From CBDCUQ01 sp965222835 (GTDB lineage Bacteria > Pseudomonadota > Alphaproteobacteria > Rhizobiales > Hyphomicrobiaceae), in assembly GCA_965222835.1 (NCBI GenBank), contig CBDCUQ010000004.1:558001-622000 (forward strand): a DNA stretch of 64,000 nucleotides. The letters run 5' to 3'. The notes under the pieces were generated by a model, which saw nothing but the letters and a program-made list of their open reading frames with translations, had not been told where the DNA came from and did not search any database. How positions within the stretch are numbered: the stretch's first letter is position 1; each line of letters starts with the position of its first letter. Below are positions 26,161 through 35,522 of the stretch, piece after piece. A program made the translations under genes and the position numbers.

Positions 26161-27060
26161 TCACTGCGGTGGAAGCCGTTGAAAAGGCAACAGAAGGCTC
26201 CAGCTCAAGCGGGTCGGCGCCTCGGACTGGTAGGGCGGAAGGCCAATTGTCATGCCCTGATGGCCCGCCTCGGGCTGGTCCCGATAGGTCCCGAAGAGGC
26301 GATCCCAGATTGACAGATTGAACCCGTAGTTCGAGTCGTGCTCGCGCCTAAGGACGGAGTGATGAACGCGATGCATGTCCGGCGTGACGATCAGTTTACG
26401 CACGATGCGATCCAACCTCGCGGGCAAGTCTAGATTGGCATGGCTGAACATTGCGCAAGCGTTGAGGATGACTTCAAACAGGAGGACGCCGGCCGCAGAC
26501 GCGCCGAGCGTCAGCACGCAAACGATTTTCCAGATCATGGATGCGGCGATTTCGATCGGATGGAAACGAAGCGCCGTCGATACGTCAATGTCCGGGTCCG
26601 CGTGGTGCACTTGATGCAAGCGCCAAAGAAGCGGAATTTTGTGAAAAATGACGTGCTGCAACCAAATGGCAAAGTCGAGAAGGATGACGGTGAGGAAAAC
26701 GTTGAGCCAAAGCGGTGCATCCAGCACGTTGAGGAGGCCGATACCTTGACGCTCGGCATAATACGCGGCTGCGAGCGCGGCGAGGGGAACCGACAACATT
26801 GCCATCCCCCTCACGATCAGGCTGTCGAGGGCGACGATTGTGAGATTTGTCAGCCACCGCCGGTCTTTGCGCGCACGCAGGTGGCGTTTTGGCCTTAGCA
26901 GCTCTAGACATGCCACCAGCACAAACACAATGGCGAATGCGGCGAACCTGATCCAAGTCTCGTCAAGCTGTTCGAAGGACAGCACGGTCGTCTCCCGATT
27001 CACATTCTTGCTAAAAGGTTGCACGGGATCCGCCGGCTGCGCAAATGACGAGTTCGCCAT
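26161..27060 (-). CDS. Sterol desaturase / fatty-acid hydroxylase family membrane enzyme
   Basis: 299 residues with about four helices and the di-iron histidine boxes: HVIFHKIP, LHQVHHAD, and a third in DMHRVHHSVLRREHD. The SLRFHPIE type segment (STALRFHPIE) is also family-typical. Members hydroxylate or desaturate fatty acids, sterols, hopanoid precursors or carotenoids. It is preceded by a divergent hydrolase. Substrate cannot be told. Confidence 0.88.
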   Translation of the reverse strand: MANSSFAQPADPVQPFSKNVNRETTVLSFEQLDETWIRFAAFAIVFVLVACLELLRPKRHLRARKDRRWLTNLTIVALDSLIVRGMAMLSVPLAALAAAYYAERQGIGLLNVLDAPLWLNVFLTVILLDFAIWLQHVIFHKIPLLWRLHQVHHADPDIDVSTALRFHPIEIAASMIWKIVCVLTLGASAAGVLLFEVILNACAMFSHANLDLPARLDRIVRKLIVTPDMHRVHHSVLRREHDSNYGFNLSIWDRLFGTYRDQPEAGHQGMTIGLPPYQSEAPTRLSWSLLLPFQRLPPQ

Positions 27061-27113
27061 GTTGGCGTGATAATTTTTCTAGTCCCGTGCTTGGCATGTT
27101 AAGGGGCAGGGTG

Positions 27114-27773
27114 ATGGATTTGTTGAATTTGGGGCCCGGCGCAGCGGCGGCGCGACTGCTTCTGGGCCATGGCGCGGGCGCGCCCATGACCAGCCCGTTT
27201 CTTGAGGAGCTTTGCCAGCTCTTGGCACAACGCGGCGTGGCAACAAGCCGTTTTGAATTTGCATACATGGCTGCGCGTCGTACGGGCGGGCCGCGGCGGC
27301 CACCGCCCAGGATTGCGGCGCTTATTCCCGAATTTGTTGCGGCCATTGAGAGGCTCCGCGCCTCGATGCGCCAGGATCAGCGACTATGGATCGGTGGCAA
27401 GTCGATGGGCGGCCGCGCTGCCAGCCTCGCTGCAGATGCGGAATTCCATTCGGGCCATATCTCCGGGCTTGTGTGTCTCGGCTATCCGTTCCATCCGCCG
27501 AAGAAACCTCAAGCGTTGCGTACGGCTCATCTTGAGACGCTCGCCTGTCCGGCACTCATCGTTCAGGGCGAACGTGATCCTTTCGGAGGGCGTGCGGAGG
27601 TTGAATCGCTGTCGCTTGCGGACACAATCGAATTCGCTTGGTTGAGAGATGGCGATCATGACTTCAAGCCACGCGCGCGTTCGGGTGAGACGTTTAGCGA
27701 TAATCTTTTTGAGGCGGCAAATGCCGTTGCCGCATTTGTCGGCGTGGCCGGCGTTTCCGCGGGCCGACCGTAG
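27114..27773 (+). CDS. Alpha/beta hydrolase, KANL3/Tex30 type
   Basis: 219 residues. LLGHGAGAPMTSPF, RFEFAYM, nucleophile elbow GGKSMGGR (Ser), then GERDPFG (Asp) and DGDHDFKPR (His) form a complete catalytic triad typical of the KANL3/Tex30 dienelactone-hydrolase-like family. Cytoplasmic. AAGGGGCAGGG precedes the ATG at 27114. Substrate unknown. Confidence 0.85.
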   Translation: MDLLNLGPGAAAARLLLGHGAGAPMTSPFLEELCQLLAQRGVATSRFEFAYMAARRTGGPRRPPPRIAALIPEFVAAIERLRASMRQDQRLWIGGKSMGGRAASLAADAEFHSGHISGLVCLGYPFHPPKKPQALRTAHLETLACPALIVQGERDPFGGRAEVESLSLADTIEFAWLRDGDHDFKPRARSGETFSDNLFEAANAVAAFVGVAGVSAGRP

Positions 27774-27809
27774 TTAAAAGTCGGATTACGCGTTCGCTGC
27801 GGGTCGGTG

Positions 27810-29156
27810 CTACCAAGCGCTAAAGGGCCAGCGGTCCTCATTCCAGGGATTTGAGGGTTCGCTTGCGCCGCCAGGGACTGAGGAGGTCCTGCGACGCTTG
27901 GTCCTATTTTTTGTTGTTTGCGTCTTCTTCTTTGGAACCGCGGCATACGACGCCTTCTTGTCGGTCGTACTCTTGGGCGCCTGTTTGGGGCTGGCGGCCT
28001 TTCTGGAGGGCTTCGTTTCCTCTGGTTTGCCGATGGAGGCCGTTGTCTGCGTTTTGGCAGGCGTTGTTACGGGTTTGGCCGCGGCTCTCTTAGGGCCGTC
28101 TTTCCTCGCGTCTTTTGTTTTGGTCGAAGCCGGCTTCGACGTTTTCTTGCTCCGATCCGGTGTGGTCGTGATGCCGTGTTTGTCCAGCAATTTCTGCCCG
28201 TTGTCGGCGGCGGTCTTTTGGTGCGCGCGAAGCTTATCGGCGAGTGCGGTGCGGCGCTGTTCGGCTTTCTTGCGCGCCTGTCGCTCGGCAGCAAGCTGGG
28301 TTTTCTGTTCGTGGATCCGTTGCTGTGCAGCGCCCAGTTGTTGGCGGAGGCGTTTGAGCGCCATCTGGGCCTCTGCGGCGGCGTTCTCGGATCCGGCGCG
28401 GCCAGCGCGTTCGGTCGCGAGCTGGCGTTGCAGCATGGTCAGGTCTTCTAATCGGGTGTCGTGTTGATCCGCTTCGTCGGTTTCGGCAATCTTTGCTTCG
28501 GCGCGATCCGCTATGGGGCCGTCGCTAGAGCCGTTATTCATGAGCGCAAGCGCCCCACCCATTATGAGAAGGCAGGCGGCGACCGTTGCGCCGCGCTTGA
28601 GCCACGTGGTGCGTGCGGATGGATTGCTGGCAAATATGTCGGTCGACCAAGCGTCCATGTGTGTTGCCGGTGCGCCCGTTGTGATGCCTGGCGAAATCCT
28701 CCCGGCCTGGTCCGCGTCTGCCAGAGTGGCGGAGTCCGTCGGATCGTAGGCGCCGAAGCTCCAGACGTGGCCTTCAAGATCGCGGCAGGAATAGCCCCAG
28801 CTTCCTGCGTCGTCCTCCGTCAGGTCTAGGACGATCGTGGCACCCGCTGCCATCGCAGTTGCGTGATGGGCCACGACGTCAGGGACGACAACGTAGCAGG
28901 CCTGGGTCTCGAGCCCGCCGGCCTCGTCCGGCTGGCACATCACGCCGTCGAGGTCGGACTGACCGACGGGGACCAGGATCACCAGGCTTTGGCCACAGCG
29001 CAACTGGACATAGATTGGGTCGCCGTCTTCATCTTCCACTTGGCGATGAAACTCGAAACCGAGGGTTCGGCACAGCCAATCTGTGGCTGTTGCGACATCG
29101 CGGTAGCGCAGGACCGGCACGAGCCCGGTGGCTGTTGATGTTCCGCTTTGCAGCAT
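27810..29156 (-). CDS. VOC-domain, transmembrane and coiled-coil fusion protein
   Basis: 448 residues. Residues 1-140 are a VOC (glyoxalase-fold) domain: VPVLRYRDVATATDWLCRTLGFEFH, LVILVPVG and YSCRDLEGHVWSFGAYDP. A helix at about 186-204 (ATVAACLLIMGGALALM) follows, then a long coiled coil (about 220-310, rich in Ala, Glu, Gln, Arg) and a Lys/Ala/Thr/Pro-rich tail ending NPWNEDRWPFSAW. VOC proteins are normally free soluble enzymes of about 130 residues, so this layout is odd; it resembles envelope-spanning proteins with a cytoplasmic binding domain. Function unknown. Confidence 0.72.
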   Translation of the reverse strand: MLQSGTSTATGLVPVLRYRDVATATDWLCRTLGFEFHRQVEDEDGDPIYVQLRCGQSLVILVPVGQSDLDGVMCQPDEAGGLETQACYVVVPDVVAHHATAMAAGATIVLDLTEDDAGSWGYSCRDLEGHVWSFGAYDPTDSATLADADQAGRISPGITTGAPATHMDAWSTDIFASNPSARTTWLKRGATVAACLLIMGGALALMNNGSSDGPIADRAEAKIAETDEADQHDTRLEDLTMLQRQLATERAGRAGSENAAAEAQMALKRLRQQLGAAQQRIHEQKTQLAAERQARKKAEQRRTALADKLRAHQKTAADNGQKLLDKHGITTTPDRSKKTSKPASTKTKDARKDGPKRAAAKPVTTPAKTQTTASIGKPEETKPSRKAASPKQAPKSTTDKKASYAAVPKKKTQTTKNRTKRRRTSSVPGGASEPSNPWNEDRWPFSAW

Positions 29157-29531
29157 CCGTAACCCCGGTTCTCGGCGGTGGGAAACACGTGCAACGAATC
29201 AAGAATCCGGGAGCAAACCAGAAAGCGGCCTCCCGGTACCCGTTCAAAACGTCAGCTGAATTTGGATCCGCACACAACGAATCGCAGTTGCCGAATCATA
29301 GCAGGTTTTTGCTCCAACGTCCTGATTCATATGAACCAAATCGCTGATAAGGATCTCGAGCTGTGTTGGTTGCAGAGCCTTTCTGAGTGGAAGGTGGGTT
29401 AGCGAATCTGCAACGGCCGCTTGGGGCCGTCTCCGGGGACCGGTGTGGTGCGCGCGGCAAACTGCTGCGAATTGACGGCCTTAGCACCGCAACTTAGGGT
29501 GCGCGCCCGTTCAACTCGCCTGTTAGAAGTG
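29157..29531. other. Intergenic stretch upstream of lysS
   Basis: About 375 bases between divergent genes. It must hold promoters for both the VOC-fusion and lysS; I see no T-box, which is not expected in this lineage, and no gene. Confidence 0.4.
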
Positions 29532-31208
29532 ATGCCCACACGCCGCAAAACGAAGTCGTCGAAGCTTGATCCCGCCCTCTTTGCAGCGGCTAAGGACGCA
29601 CGTTCCTGGCCGTTTGAAGAGGCGCGCCGGTTGCAGAAGCGGATTGAGGTTTTGAAGGGCGGCAAGGACAAGGTTGTTCTTTTCGAGACCGGTTACGGGC
29701 CGTCGGGCCTACCGCATATCGGAACCTTCGGAGAGGTTGCGCGGACGAGTATGGTCCGTCATGCCTTCGAGACGCTGACGGAAGGTAAGGTCAAGACCAG
29801 GCTTATCTGTTTTTCCGACGACATGGATGGCATGCGCAAGATTCCGGATAGCGTACCGGATAAGGACGCGCTTGCGCCTTACCTGCATATGCCATTGACG
29901 TCGGTTCCCAATCCGTTCGGTGGAGATTACGAGAGCTTCGGTCATCACAACAACGCAATGCTGCGCCGCTTCCTGGATACGTTCGGCTTCTCATATGAGT
30001 TTGCTAGCGCGACCGACTATTACAAATCGGGCAAGTTTGATGCGATGCTTTTGCGTGCTGCTGAGCGCTACGACAAGATTATGTCTGTGATGCTGCCGAC
30101 GCTTGGACCGGAGCGGCAGGCGACCTACAGCCCATTCCTGCCGATTTCTCCGACGTCGGGCCGAGTCCTCTATGTGCCGATGAAGGCCGTCGACGCCAAG
30201 GCCGGCACGATAACGTTTGCGGATGAAGACGGAACTGATGTGACGCTTCCGGTGACCGGTGGGCACGTAAAGCTACAATGGAAGCCCGATTTCGGCATGC
30301 GCTGGGCGGCGCTCGGCATCGATTTCGAGATGTTCGGCAAGGACCATCAGACAAACTCGGTCATCTACGACAAGATTTGCAACATACTCGGTGGGAAAGC
30401 GCCTCAGCACTTCGTCTACGAGCTGTTCCTCGACGATCAGGGCGAGAAGATCTCAAAGTCGAAGGGCAATGGTCTCACGATCGACGAGTGGCTCACGTAT
30501 GCGCCGGCCGAAAGTCTGTCGCTCTTTATGTTCCAAAAACCGAAGAGTGCGAAACGGCTCTACTTTGATGTCATTCCGCGGGCCGTCGACGAGTATCTGC
30601 AGTTTATTGCGGCGTATTCCAAGCAGGAAGCGAAGGCGAAGATCGACAATCCCGTGTGGCACATTCATGCGGGACAACCGCCCTCTCAGGAGCTTCCCAT
30701 TTCGTTTGCTCTTCTGCTGAACTTGGTGGCGGCCTCGAACGCTGAGGATAAAGAAGTTCTGTGGGGCTTTATTCGCCGTCATGCTGGTGATGCCAGTGCG
30801 GATCGGTATCCACTGCTTGACCATCTGGCGGAATACGCGGTTCGCTACTATCAGGATTTCGTGCGCCCGAAGAAAGTCTTCCGCAAACCCGACGACGTGG
30901 AAGTGGCGGCTCTCACGGCGTTGTCGGATGCTCTTGCTGAAGCCGGTCCGAATGCGACGGCGGAGGAGCTGCAGACGCTGTTGTACGACGTTGGCCGGTC
31001 CGTAGAGCGTTATCAGGACCACTCAGCCAAAGGGGCGACGCCGGAGCGGCCCGGTGTTTCAAATGCGTGGTTCAACGCAATTTACGAGGTGCTTCTGGGC
31101 GAGAAGAAGGGACCGCGCTTCGGCTCCTTCATTGCGCTCTATGGCGTTGAGGAGACGCGCGCGTTGATTGCCAGGGCTCTTAAAGGCGAGCTCGTCAAGG
31201 CGGCGTAA
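29532..31208 (+). CDS. lysS: Class I lysyl-tRNA synthetase
   Basis: 558 residues. Signature HIGTF (HIGH-like, in GPSGLPHIGTFGEV) and KISKSKGNGLT (KMSKS) show a class I enzyme; SDDMDGMRK and FGKDHQTNSVIYDKI are specific to class I LysRS. It charges tRNA-Lys. Most bacteria use the unrelated class II enzyme; class I LysRS in an alphaproteobacterium is normal for this group. Starts at ATG 29532; the frame is open to 29421 but without support. Confidence 0.95.
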   Translation: MPTRRKTKSSKLDPALFAAAKDARSWPFEEARRLQKRIEVLKGGKDKVVLFETGYGPSGLPHIGTFGEVARTSMVRHAFETLTEGKVKTRLICFSDDMDGMRKIPDSVPDKDALAPYLHMPLTSVPNPFGGDYESFGHHNNAMLRRFLDTFGFSYEFASATDYYKSGKFDAMLLRAAERYDKIMSVMLPTLGPERQATYSPFLPISPTSGRVLYVPMKAVDAKAGTITFADEDGTDVTLPVTGGHVKLQWKPDFGMRWAALGIDFEMFGKDHQTNSVIYDKICNILGGKAPQHFVYELFLDDQGEKISKSKGNGLTIDEWLTYAPAESLSLFMFQKPKSAKRLYFDVIPRAVDEYLQFIAAYSKQEAKAKIDNPVWHIHAGQPPSQELPISFALLLNLVAASNAEDKEVLWGFIRRHAGDASADRYPLLDHLAEYAVRYYQDFVRPKKVFRKPDDVEVAALTALSDALAEAGPNATAEELQTLLYDVGRSVERYQDHSAKGATPERPGVSNAWFNAIYEVLLGEKKGPRFGSFIALYGVEETRALIARALKGELVKAA

Positions 31209-31290
31209 GACACGGGTCGTGGATGTGCTCGCGCGTCCCTCTTGTTTACGAAAACTCCGGCTCAACGACGTGCTGTCGGCGCTGGTCTGC

Positions 31291-32928
31291 TTAAGCTGGC
31301 AAGTCCCAGGATTTTAGCAGCACACCGATGAGCCGCTCCGTGCGCTCGTCGATGGCCTTTTCATTCCAATCTTGGATGTTCGCCAACTCTTTGGTCAAGA
31401 TGAAGTCCGATTGGGCATAGACAGCGCGCTTTTCGTCCCAGTCTTTGCTCGCCGCGGCCCTGTTATGCTTTTCGGAGAGAAATGTCAGGTTGCCGAGCTT
31501 GTGGGCATTCGCTTTGACCATTTTGGGTGTCTTGAAGTCTTTGCGCCATCCGCTTTTTGCTAGCCAACCCGAGGGCAGAATGTGCTCTACGGTACAGGTT
31601 TTGGGATTTCTCGGCCCCGGATCTTGTCCCATGGCTGCGCTCGCCCGCCGTAATGTCCGTGTGGCGTAACGGCGGGCGTCGAATGTATGCGCGCGAAGGC
31701 TTGCAAGCGCGTCCTTCTTTACCTGCTTGCTGATTTCGAGATCGGCCATCTCTGCGACCAGCAATCCTTTGTCGATGTCTGATAGAATGCGGAAAACGAA
31801 CCGTTGTTGTTTTGTCGCGTCGTGGCCCGCGAGGCGGAGCATCCAAATAAGCCGCTCGACTTGCGAACAGAATAGCGCCGTTTCCTTGTCCTCGCCGCGT
31901 ACTTCCAGCCAGCGGAGTGCCAACGGGAGCCATACCTGTGGTGCGATCCATGTTGCGTATTCGAGCGTCGTGTTGATTTCTTTCCGCTGGTCTGCCCTAC
32001 CAGCGGTTCTGCGCCGAATGTCGGCAAGGAGATTTGCAGCCGGCTCCAATTCGCGCTCGAAGAAGTAGAGGCCGTCACGGTTGAGGCGAGCGATGAGTGC
32101 GAGCTCGGTCTCGGCAGGCTTTTCGGATCTTTTGCGCGTCTTAAGAGCGCGGATGTGTCCGAGGAGCGCGTACATGTCGTCGCTGCCGACGGCGTGCTCT
32201 GCACGCTCCCAGGATTCCCGGCAGCGTTCGCGTTCGTCTTTGGGCACGATGGCGAGCAGGCTTGCTTTGGCGCGATTCGTTGGATTGAAGCTGTGGCGCG
32301 TGCGCTCCTCGATCTGAAGGAAGCGCCAGGCCTCGTCCTCATCAGGTACGATCGAAGCCGTTATGAAGCAGCGTTCCGTGAGGAATTCAGCAAGTTGCCT
32401 GAGGGTGTCGCCCGTAATGCCGTCGCTGGTCAGCTCCTTCTTGAGCCGCTCCCGGTTCTCAATGATGTTTCGTTCTGTTTCGGATAGGAGCACAAGATCT
32501 TCATCCGGGTCGCGCTCTGTCGCGTTGGGTAGCTGAACGTGGCGCTCTAAGAAGTCGCGGAGGCTCTCTTGGGGGACGAGCCGGTAGGTGGGGCCTGATA
32601 TCATTTTTTCGAGACGCGCGCGGTGTTCGGGATCGGCCTCGAGGTCACGCAACACAGCGAACAGGATTGTGAGTGTCATCACACGCTGGTGTCCGTCGAC
32701 CAGTGCGGTTTGCGGATGATCCGGTTCTTTGGCGAGCATGATGTTGCCGAGAAAGTAATGGCGCTTCTCGGGCGGTTGTTGCATGGCCTCTAGAATATCG
32801 TTCAGGAGGCGTTCGACGGCACTTGGTAACCAAGCGTAGGCTCGCTGAAACCACGGGAGGCTAAACTGAAACTCGCCTGAAAACAGTTCCTTGACCGAGA
32901 CAACACGTACGCGAATAAATTCCTGCAC
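31291..32928 (-). CDS. DUF262/DUF1524 protein, GmrSD-like
   Basis: 545 residues. N-terminal DUF262: FSLPWFQRAYAWLPSAVERLLND, YFLGNIMLA, and LVDGHQRVMTLTILFAVLRD, where the catalytic DGQQR motif is DGHQR (78-82). C-terminal DUF1524 HNH: TVEHILPSGW (His449), then HKLGNLTFLSEKHNRAAASK (Asn480) and a final WNEKAIDERTERL. GmrSD and SspE, BrxU relatives use DUF262 for NTP hydrolysis and DUF1524 as DNase against modified phage DNA. Starts at GTG 32928. Stand-alone, which is allowed for this family. Confidence 0.8.
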   Translation of the reverse strand: MQEFIRVRVVSVKELFSGEFQFSLPWFQRAYAWLPSAVERLLNDILEAMQQPPEKRHYFLGNIMLAKEPDHPQTALVDGHQRVMTLTILFAVLRDLEADPEHRARLEKMISGPTYRLVPQESLRDFLERHVQLPNATERDPDEDLVLLSETERNIIENRERLKKELTSDGITGDTLRQLAEFLTERCFITASIVPDEDEAWRFLQIEERTRHSFNPTNRAKASLLAIVPKDERERCRESWERAEHAVGSDDMYALLGHIRALKTRKRSEKPAETELALIARLNRDGLYFFERELEPAANLLADIRRRTAGRADQRKEINTTLEYATWIAPQVWLPLALRWLEVRGEDKETALFCSQVERLIWMLRLAGHDATKQQRFVFRILSDIDKGLLVAEMADLEISKQVKKDALASLRAHTFDARRYATRTLRRASAAMGQDPGPRNPKTCTVEHILPSGWLAKSGWRKDFKTPKMVKANAHKLGNLTFLSEKHNRAAASKDWDEKRAVYAQSDFILTKELANIQDWNEKAIDERTERLIGVLLKSWDLPA

Positions 32929-33309
32929 ACCAAAACCCGTCTTAGCTCGGCATCTGTTCTCGGCTGATCAAATAAACATCGCTACTCCACCGGCCGTGCA
33001 CCGGCAGAACTTGTTCACTTGGGCCATCATATCAAGAAGGCGCGTCGGGACGTGCCCGAATGTGCACCGGTCTGGTCATCCCCTAGAAAAGCACTTCGTC
33101 GTTCTCCCCGATCCTAGACGTTTCGAGCGTCACACGGTAGGGGCTTTTGTCGGAGCAACGCTCGCTGGGATCCGGCGTAGTTGCTTCGGCATCACGTTTC
33201 CGTAGAATTTGTAGTGCCGGGGTGTCGGGAGGGTTGAAATGTCAACCGCTGGTGCGGAGGTGATGACCGGCGCTCGGAATCTAACCCAATGACAAGACAT
33301 GCAGATCGT
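32929..33309. other. Intergenic stretch, nothing supported
   Basis: About 380 bases between the divergent GmrSD-like and DUF952 genes. Promoters for both must lie here. No supported gene or repeat seen. Confidence 0.4.
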
Positions 33310-33660
33310 ATGGCGCTGGTCTTCAAGATCGCCGAGGCGCGTTGCTGGGACGTGGCACGCCAGTCTGGCGCCTACACGGGCTCGGCGGATGACAAGCGTG
33401 ACGGCTTCATCCACCTTTCGACGAAAGACCAACTTCGGGGCACCTTGGAAAAGCATTTTCTTGGGCAGACCGGTCTGATCCTCATTGCGTTTCGGACCGA
33501 GGACTTAGGATCGGCGTTGCGTTGGGAGTTATCACGTGGGGGCCAACTTTTCCCGCATCTATACGCTGCATTGCCAACACAATGCGCCCGTTGGGCCGTT
33601 CCGCTTGAGCTTGCGTCCGACGGTCGCCCGATCCTGCCCGAGGAGCTGCCATCATGCTGA
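33310..33660 (+). CDS. DUF952 family protein
   Basis: 116 residues in the DUF952 pattern: FKIAEARCWDVARQSGAYTG, DDKRDGFIHLSTKDQLRGTLEKHF, GLILIAF and HLYAALP. Small cytoplasmic protein of unknown function with a fold similar to glutathione S-transferase-unrelated ADP-ribosyl folds; no reaction is known to me. ATG at 33310 fits the family start; ATG 33289 is the alternative. Its stop overlaps pyrD by 7 nt, so it leads the DUF952-pyrD-arsC-like operon. Confidence 0.85.
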   Translation: MALVFKIAEARCWDVARQSGAYTGSADDKRDGFIHLSTKDQLRGTLEKHFLGQTGLILIAFRTEDLGSALRWELSRGGQLFPHLYAALPTQCARWAVPLELASDGRPILPEELPSC

Positions 33661-34754
33661 CGTGGCTCTTTGACCTTTCCCGGTCGGCGCTGTTCGCCCT
33701 CGACCCGGAAGAAGCGCACGATTTGACGCTCAAGGCGCTGGAGCAGGGGGTTTATCCGCGCGCTGGGGGGGCAGACGATCCGATCCTTGCGACCAGGGCA
33801 CTTGGGCTTCAATTCTCGAATCCTATCGCCATTGCTGCGGGATTTGACAAGGACGCGCGGGTCTTTTCCGCCGTGCTTGGCATGGGCTGCGGATTTTGTG
33901 AGGTGGGAACGACGACGCCTTTGCCACAATCCGGAAATCCGCGGCCGCGTATATTCCGGCTCATTCGCGACCGGGGCGTGATCAACCGTCTGGGTTTCAA
34001 CAGCGAGGGGCATGTTGTGACATTGGGCCGGCTTAAGGGCCGGATGAGGGGGCAGATCATCGCCGTCAACATTGGGGCCAACAAGACGAGCAGCGATCGG
34101 ACCAGCGATTACCTCAAGGGCCTGGAAGCATTCTATGACGAGGCATCCTTTTTCGTCGTCAACATTTCTTCGCCAAACACGCCCGGATTGCGCGACTTGC
34201 AGGCGCCGGCGGCGCTCGACGAGCTTCTCGGCCGGTTGATGGCGCGGCGAGACGCCCTTGTTGCGGCCGGCAAGCCCGAGCGGCCAATCGTCGTCAAGCT
34301 TGCACCAGACATTGTCGAAGACGATATCGCGCCTATCACGGGGAAGCTTGTCGAATATGGTGTTGATGGCATTGCTGTTTCCAACACGACGCTGTCGCGG
34401 ACCGGCCTTACAGATGAGCATGCGGCAGAGGCCGGCGGGCTTTCGGGGCGTCCGCTGTTCCACCGGGCGACGGTGATGCTGGCGCGGGTTTATTGTGAGA
34501 CCGGCGGGCGGGTTCCCTTGATCGGGATTGGCGGGATCGACAGTGAGGACACCGCACTTGCCAAAATCGAAGCGGGCGCCACGCTCATACAACTCTACAC
34601 GGGTCTCATTTATGAAGGTCCGGGGCTTATCGGCCGCATAAAGACGCACCTGGCTCGCGAAGGCCGCGCGCGGGGAATTACATCGTTGTCTGAACTGACT
34701 GGATCCAGGGCCAAGGACTGGGCCGCGAAGCCATTTGACGGAGCAACATCATGA
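33654..34754 (+). CDS. pyrD: Dihydroorotate dehydrogenase (quinone), class 2
   Basis: 366 residues. N-terminal membrane-associating helix (LTWLFDLSRSALFALDPEEAH), then NPIAIAAGFDKDARVF, GFCEVGTTTPLPQSGNPRPR, the catalytic region VVNISSPNTPGLRDLQ (Ser), and the FMN-binding VPLIGIGGIDS and IQLYTGLIYEGP. It oxidises dihydroorotate to orotate in pyrimidine synthesis, passing electrons to quinone. Overlaps DUF952 and the ArsC-like gene. Confidence 0.96.
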   Translation: MLTWLFDLSRSALFALDPEEAHDLTLKALEQGVYPRAGGADDPILATRALGLQFSNPIAIAAGFDKDARVFSAVLGMGCGFCEVGTTTPLPQSGNPRPRIFRLIRDRGVINRLGFNSEGHVVTLGRLKGRMRGQIIAVNIGANKTSSDRTSDYLKGLEAFYDEASFFVVNISSPNTPGLRDLQAPAALDELLGRLMARRDALVAAGKPERPIVVKLAPDIVEDDIAPITGKLVEYGVDGIAVSNTTLSRTGLTDEHAAEAGGLSGRPLFHRATVMLARVYCETGGRVPLIGIGGIDSEDTALAKIEAGATLIQLYTGLIYEGPGLIGRIKTHLAREGRARGITSLSELTGSRAKDWAAKPFDGATS

Positions 34755-35098
34755 CGCTGACGCTCTATCACAATCCACGGTGCTCGAAATCGCGCGAAGC
34801 CTTGTCGCTGCTTGAGGAGCAGGGGCTTGAGCCCACCATTGTACGGTATTTGGATACGCCCCCGGACGCGGCAGCATTGAAGCGTCTGGCGAAGCTCCTG
34901 GGTGTCAAGCCGCGCGCGATGATGCGCAGCGGGGAGAAGATCTATAAGGAGCTTGGTCTCGATGATCCCAAGACGAGCGACGCGGATCTCTTTGCCGCGA
35001 TGGCCGCACATCCTGTTCTGATCGAACGGCCGATTCTGGTCTCAGGTGGACGTGCTGTGATCGGCCGGCCGCCGGAAAAAGTGCTCGATCTTATTTGA
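34751..35098 (+). CDS. ArsC/Spx-type arsenate reductase-like protein
   Basis: 115 residues, full family length. NPRCSKSREAL holds the catalytic Cys near the N-terminus, with RYLDTPPD, GVKPRAMMRSGEK and LIERPILVSGGRAVIGRP (family Arg) as in glutaredoxin-linked ArsC. No arsR or arsenite pump is nearby, and it is coupled to pyrD by an ATGA overlap, so a housekeeping redox role is as likely as arsenate resistance. Confidence 0.85.
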   Translation: MTLTLYHNPRCSKSREALSLLEEQGLEPTIVRYLDTPPDAAALKRLAKLLGVKPRAMMRSGEKIYKELGLDDPKTSDADLFAAMAAHPVLIERPILVSGGRAVIGRPPEKVLDLI

Positions 35099-35130
35099 GC
35101 GTTCGGGTGGTGCGGTCTGTTGGACGAGCC

Positions 35131-35403
35131 TCAATCGGACTTATTGCGCGCGGCGCCGGCGATGCGCGCGATGATCCAAACCGGGACCACGACGAGCGCG
35201 CCGAGCAGAATATACTGCAGCATCCAATCAACGGCACGGAAGCCGAGATCCCAAAGATCGCGCAGGATCCGGTTGATCTGATAGAAGAAATTCGAAAGGT
35301 CGACGCCGAGGGCGGAAAGCACGATACCGACCACGAGCGAAATCAGCACAAGCCGGATGATGACCGATAGCGGGTTACCGCCGAAGATCGTTTTCATGTC
35401 CAT
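35131..35403 (-). CDS. DUF6460-type small membrane protein
   Basis: 90 residues. GGNPLSVIIRLVLISLVVGIVLSALG, then a loop FFYQINRILRDLWDLGF and the helix YILLGALVVVPVWIIAR. Matches small two-helix alphaproteobacterial proteins of the DUF6460 type. ATG 35403 has GGGAG upstream; an ATG two codons later is possible. Convergent with the pyrD operon. Confidence 0.72.
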   Translation of the reverse strand: MDMKTIFGGNPLSVIIRLVLISLVVGIVLSALGVDLSNFFYQINRILRDLWDLGFRAVDWMLQYILLGALVVVPVWIIARIAGAARNKSD

Positions 35404-35426
35404 GATGGCCGTGCTCCCAAGATTTA

Positions 35427-35454
35427 GGCGATAGGCAGCAAACTGCCTATCGCC
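35427..35454. repeat. Perfect 12-bp inverted repeat with 4-nt loop
   Basis: GGCGATAGGCAG-CAAA-CTGCCTATCGCC. It lies downstream of the pentapeptide-repeat gene (minus strand) and upstream of the DUF6460 start. No T run follows on either strand, so it is either an mRNA-stabilising 3' hairpin or a regulatory palindrome rather than a classic terminator. Confidence 0.7.
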
Positions 35455-35522
35455 CTGAGTAGCATGCCCGCGAGGGCTACCCAAGCCGCCTGTCGCGACT
35501 GGGTCACACGCGAGACGGTTGT

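Noticed and set aside
33372..34649. 425-codon minus-strand open frame
   Set aside because: Lies wholly opposite DUF952 and pyrD, both strongly supported; Arg/His-rich shadow composition.
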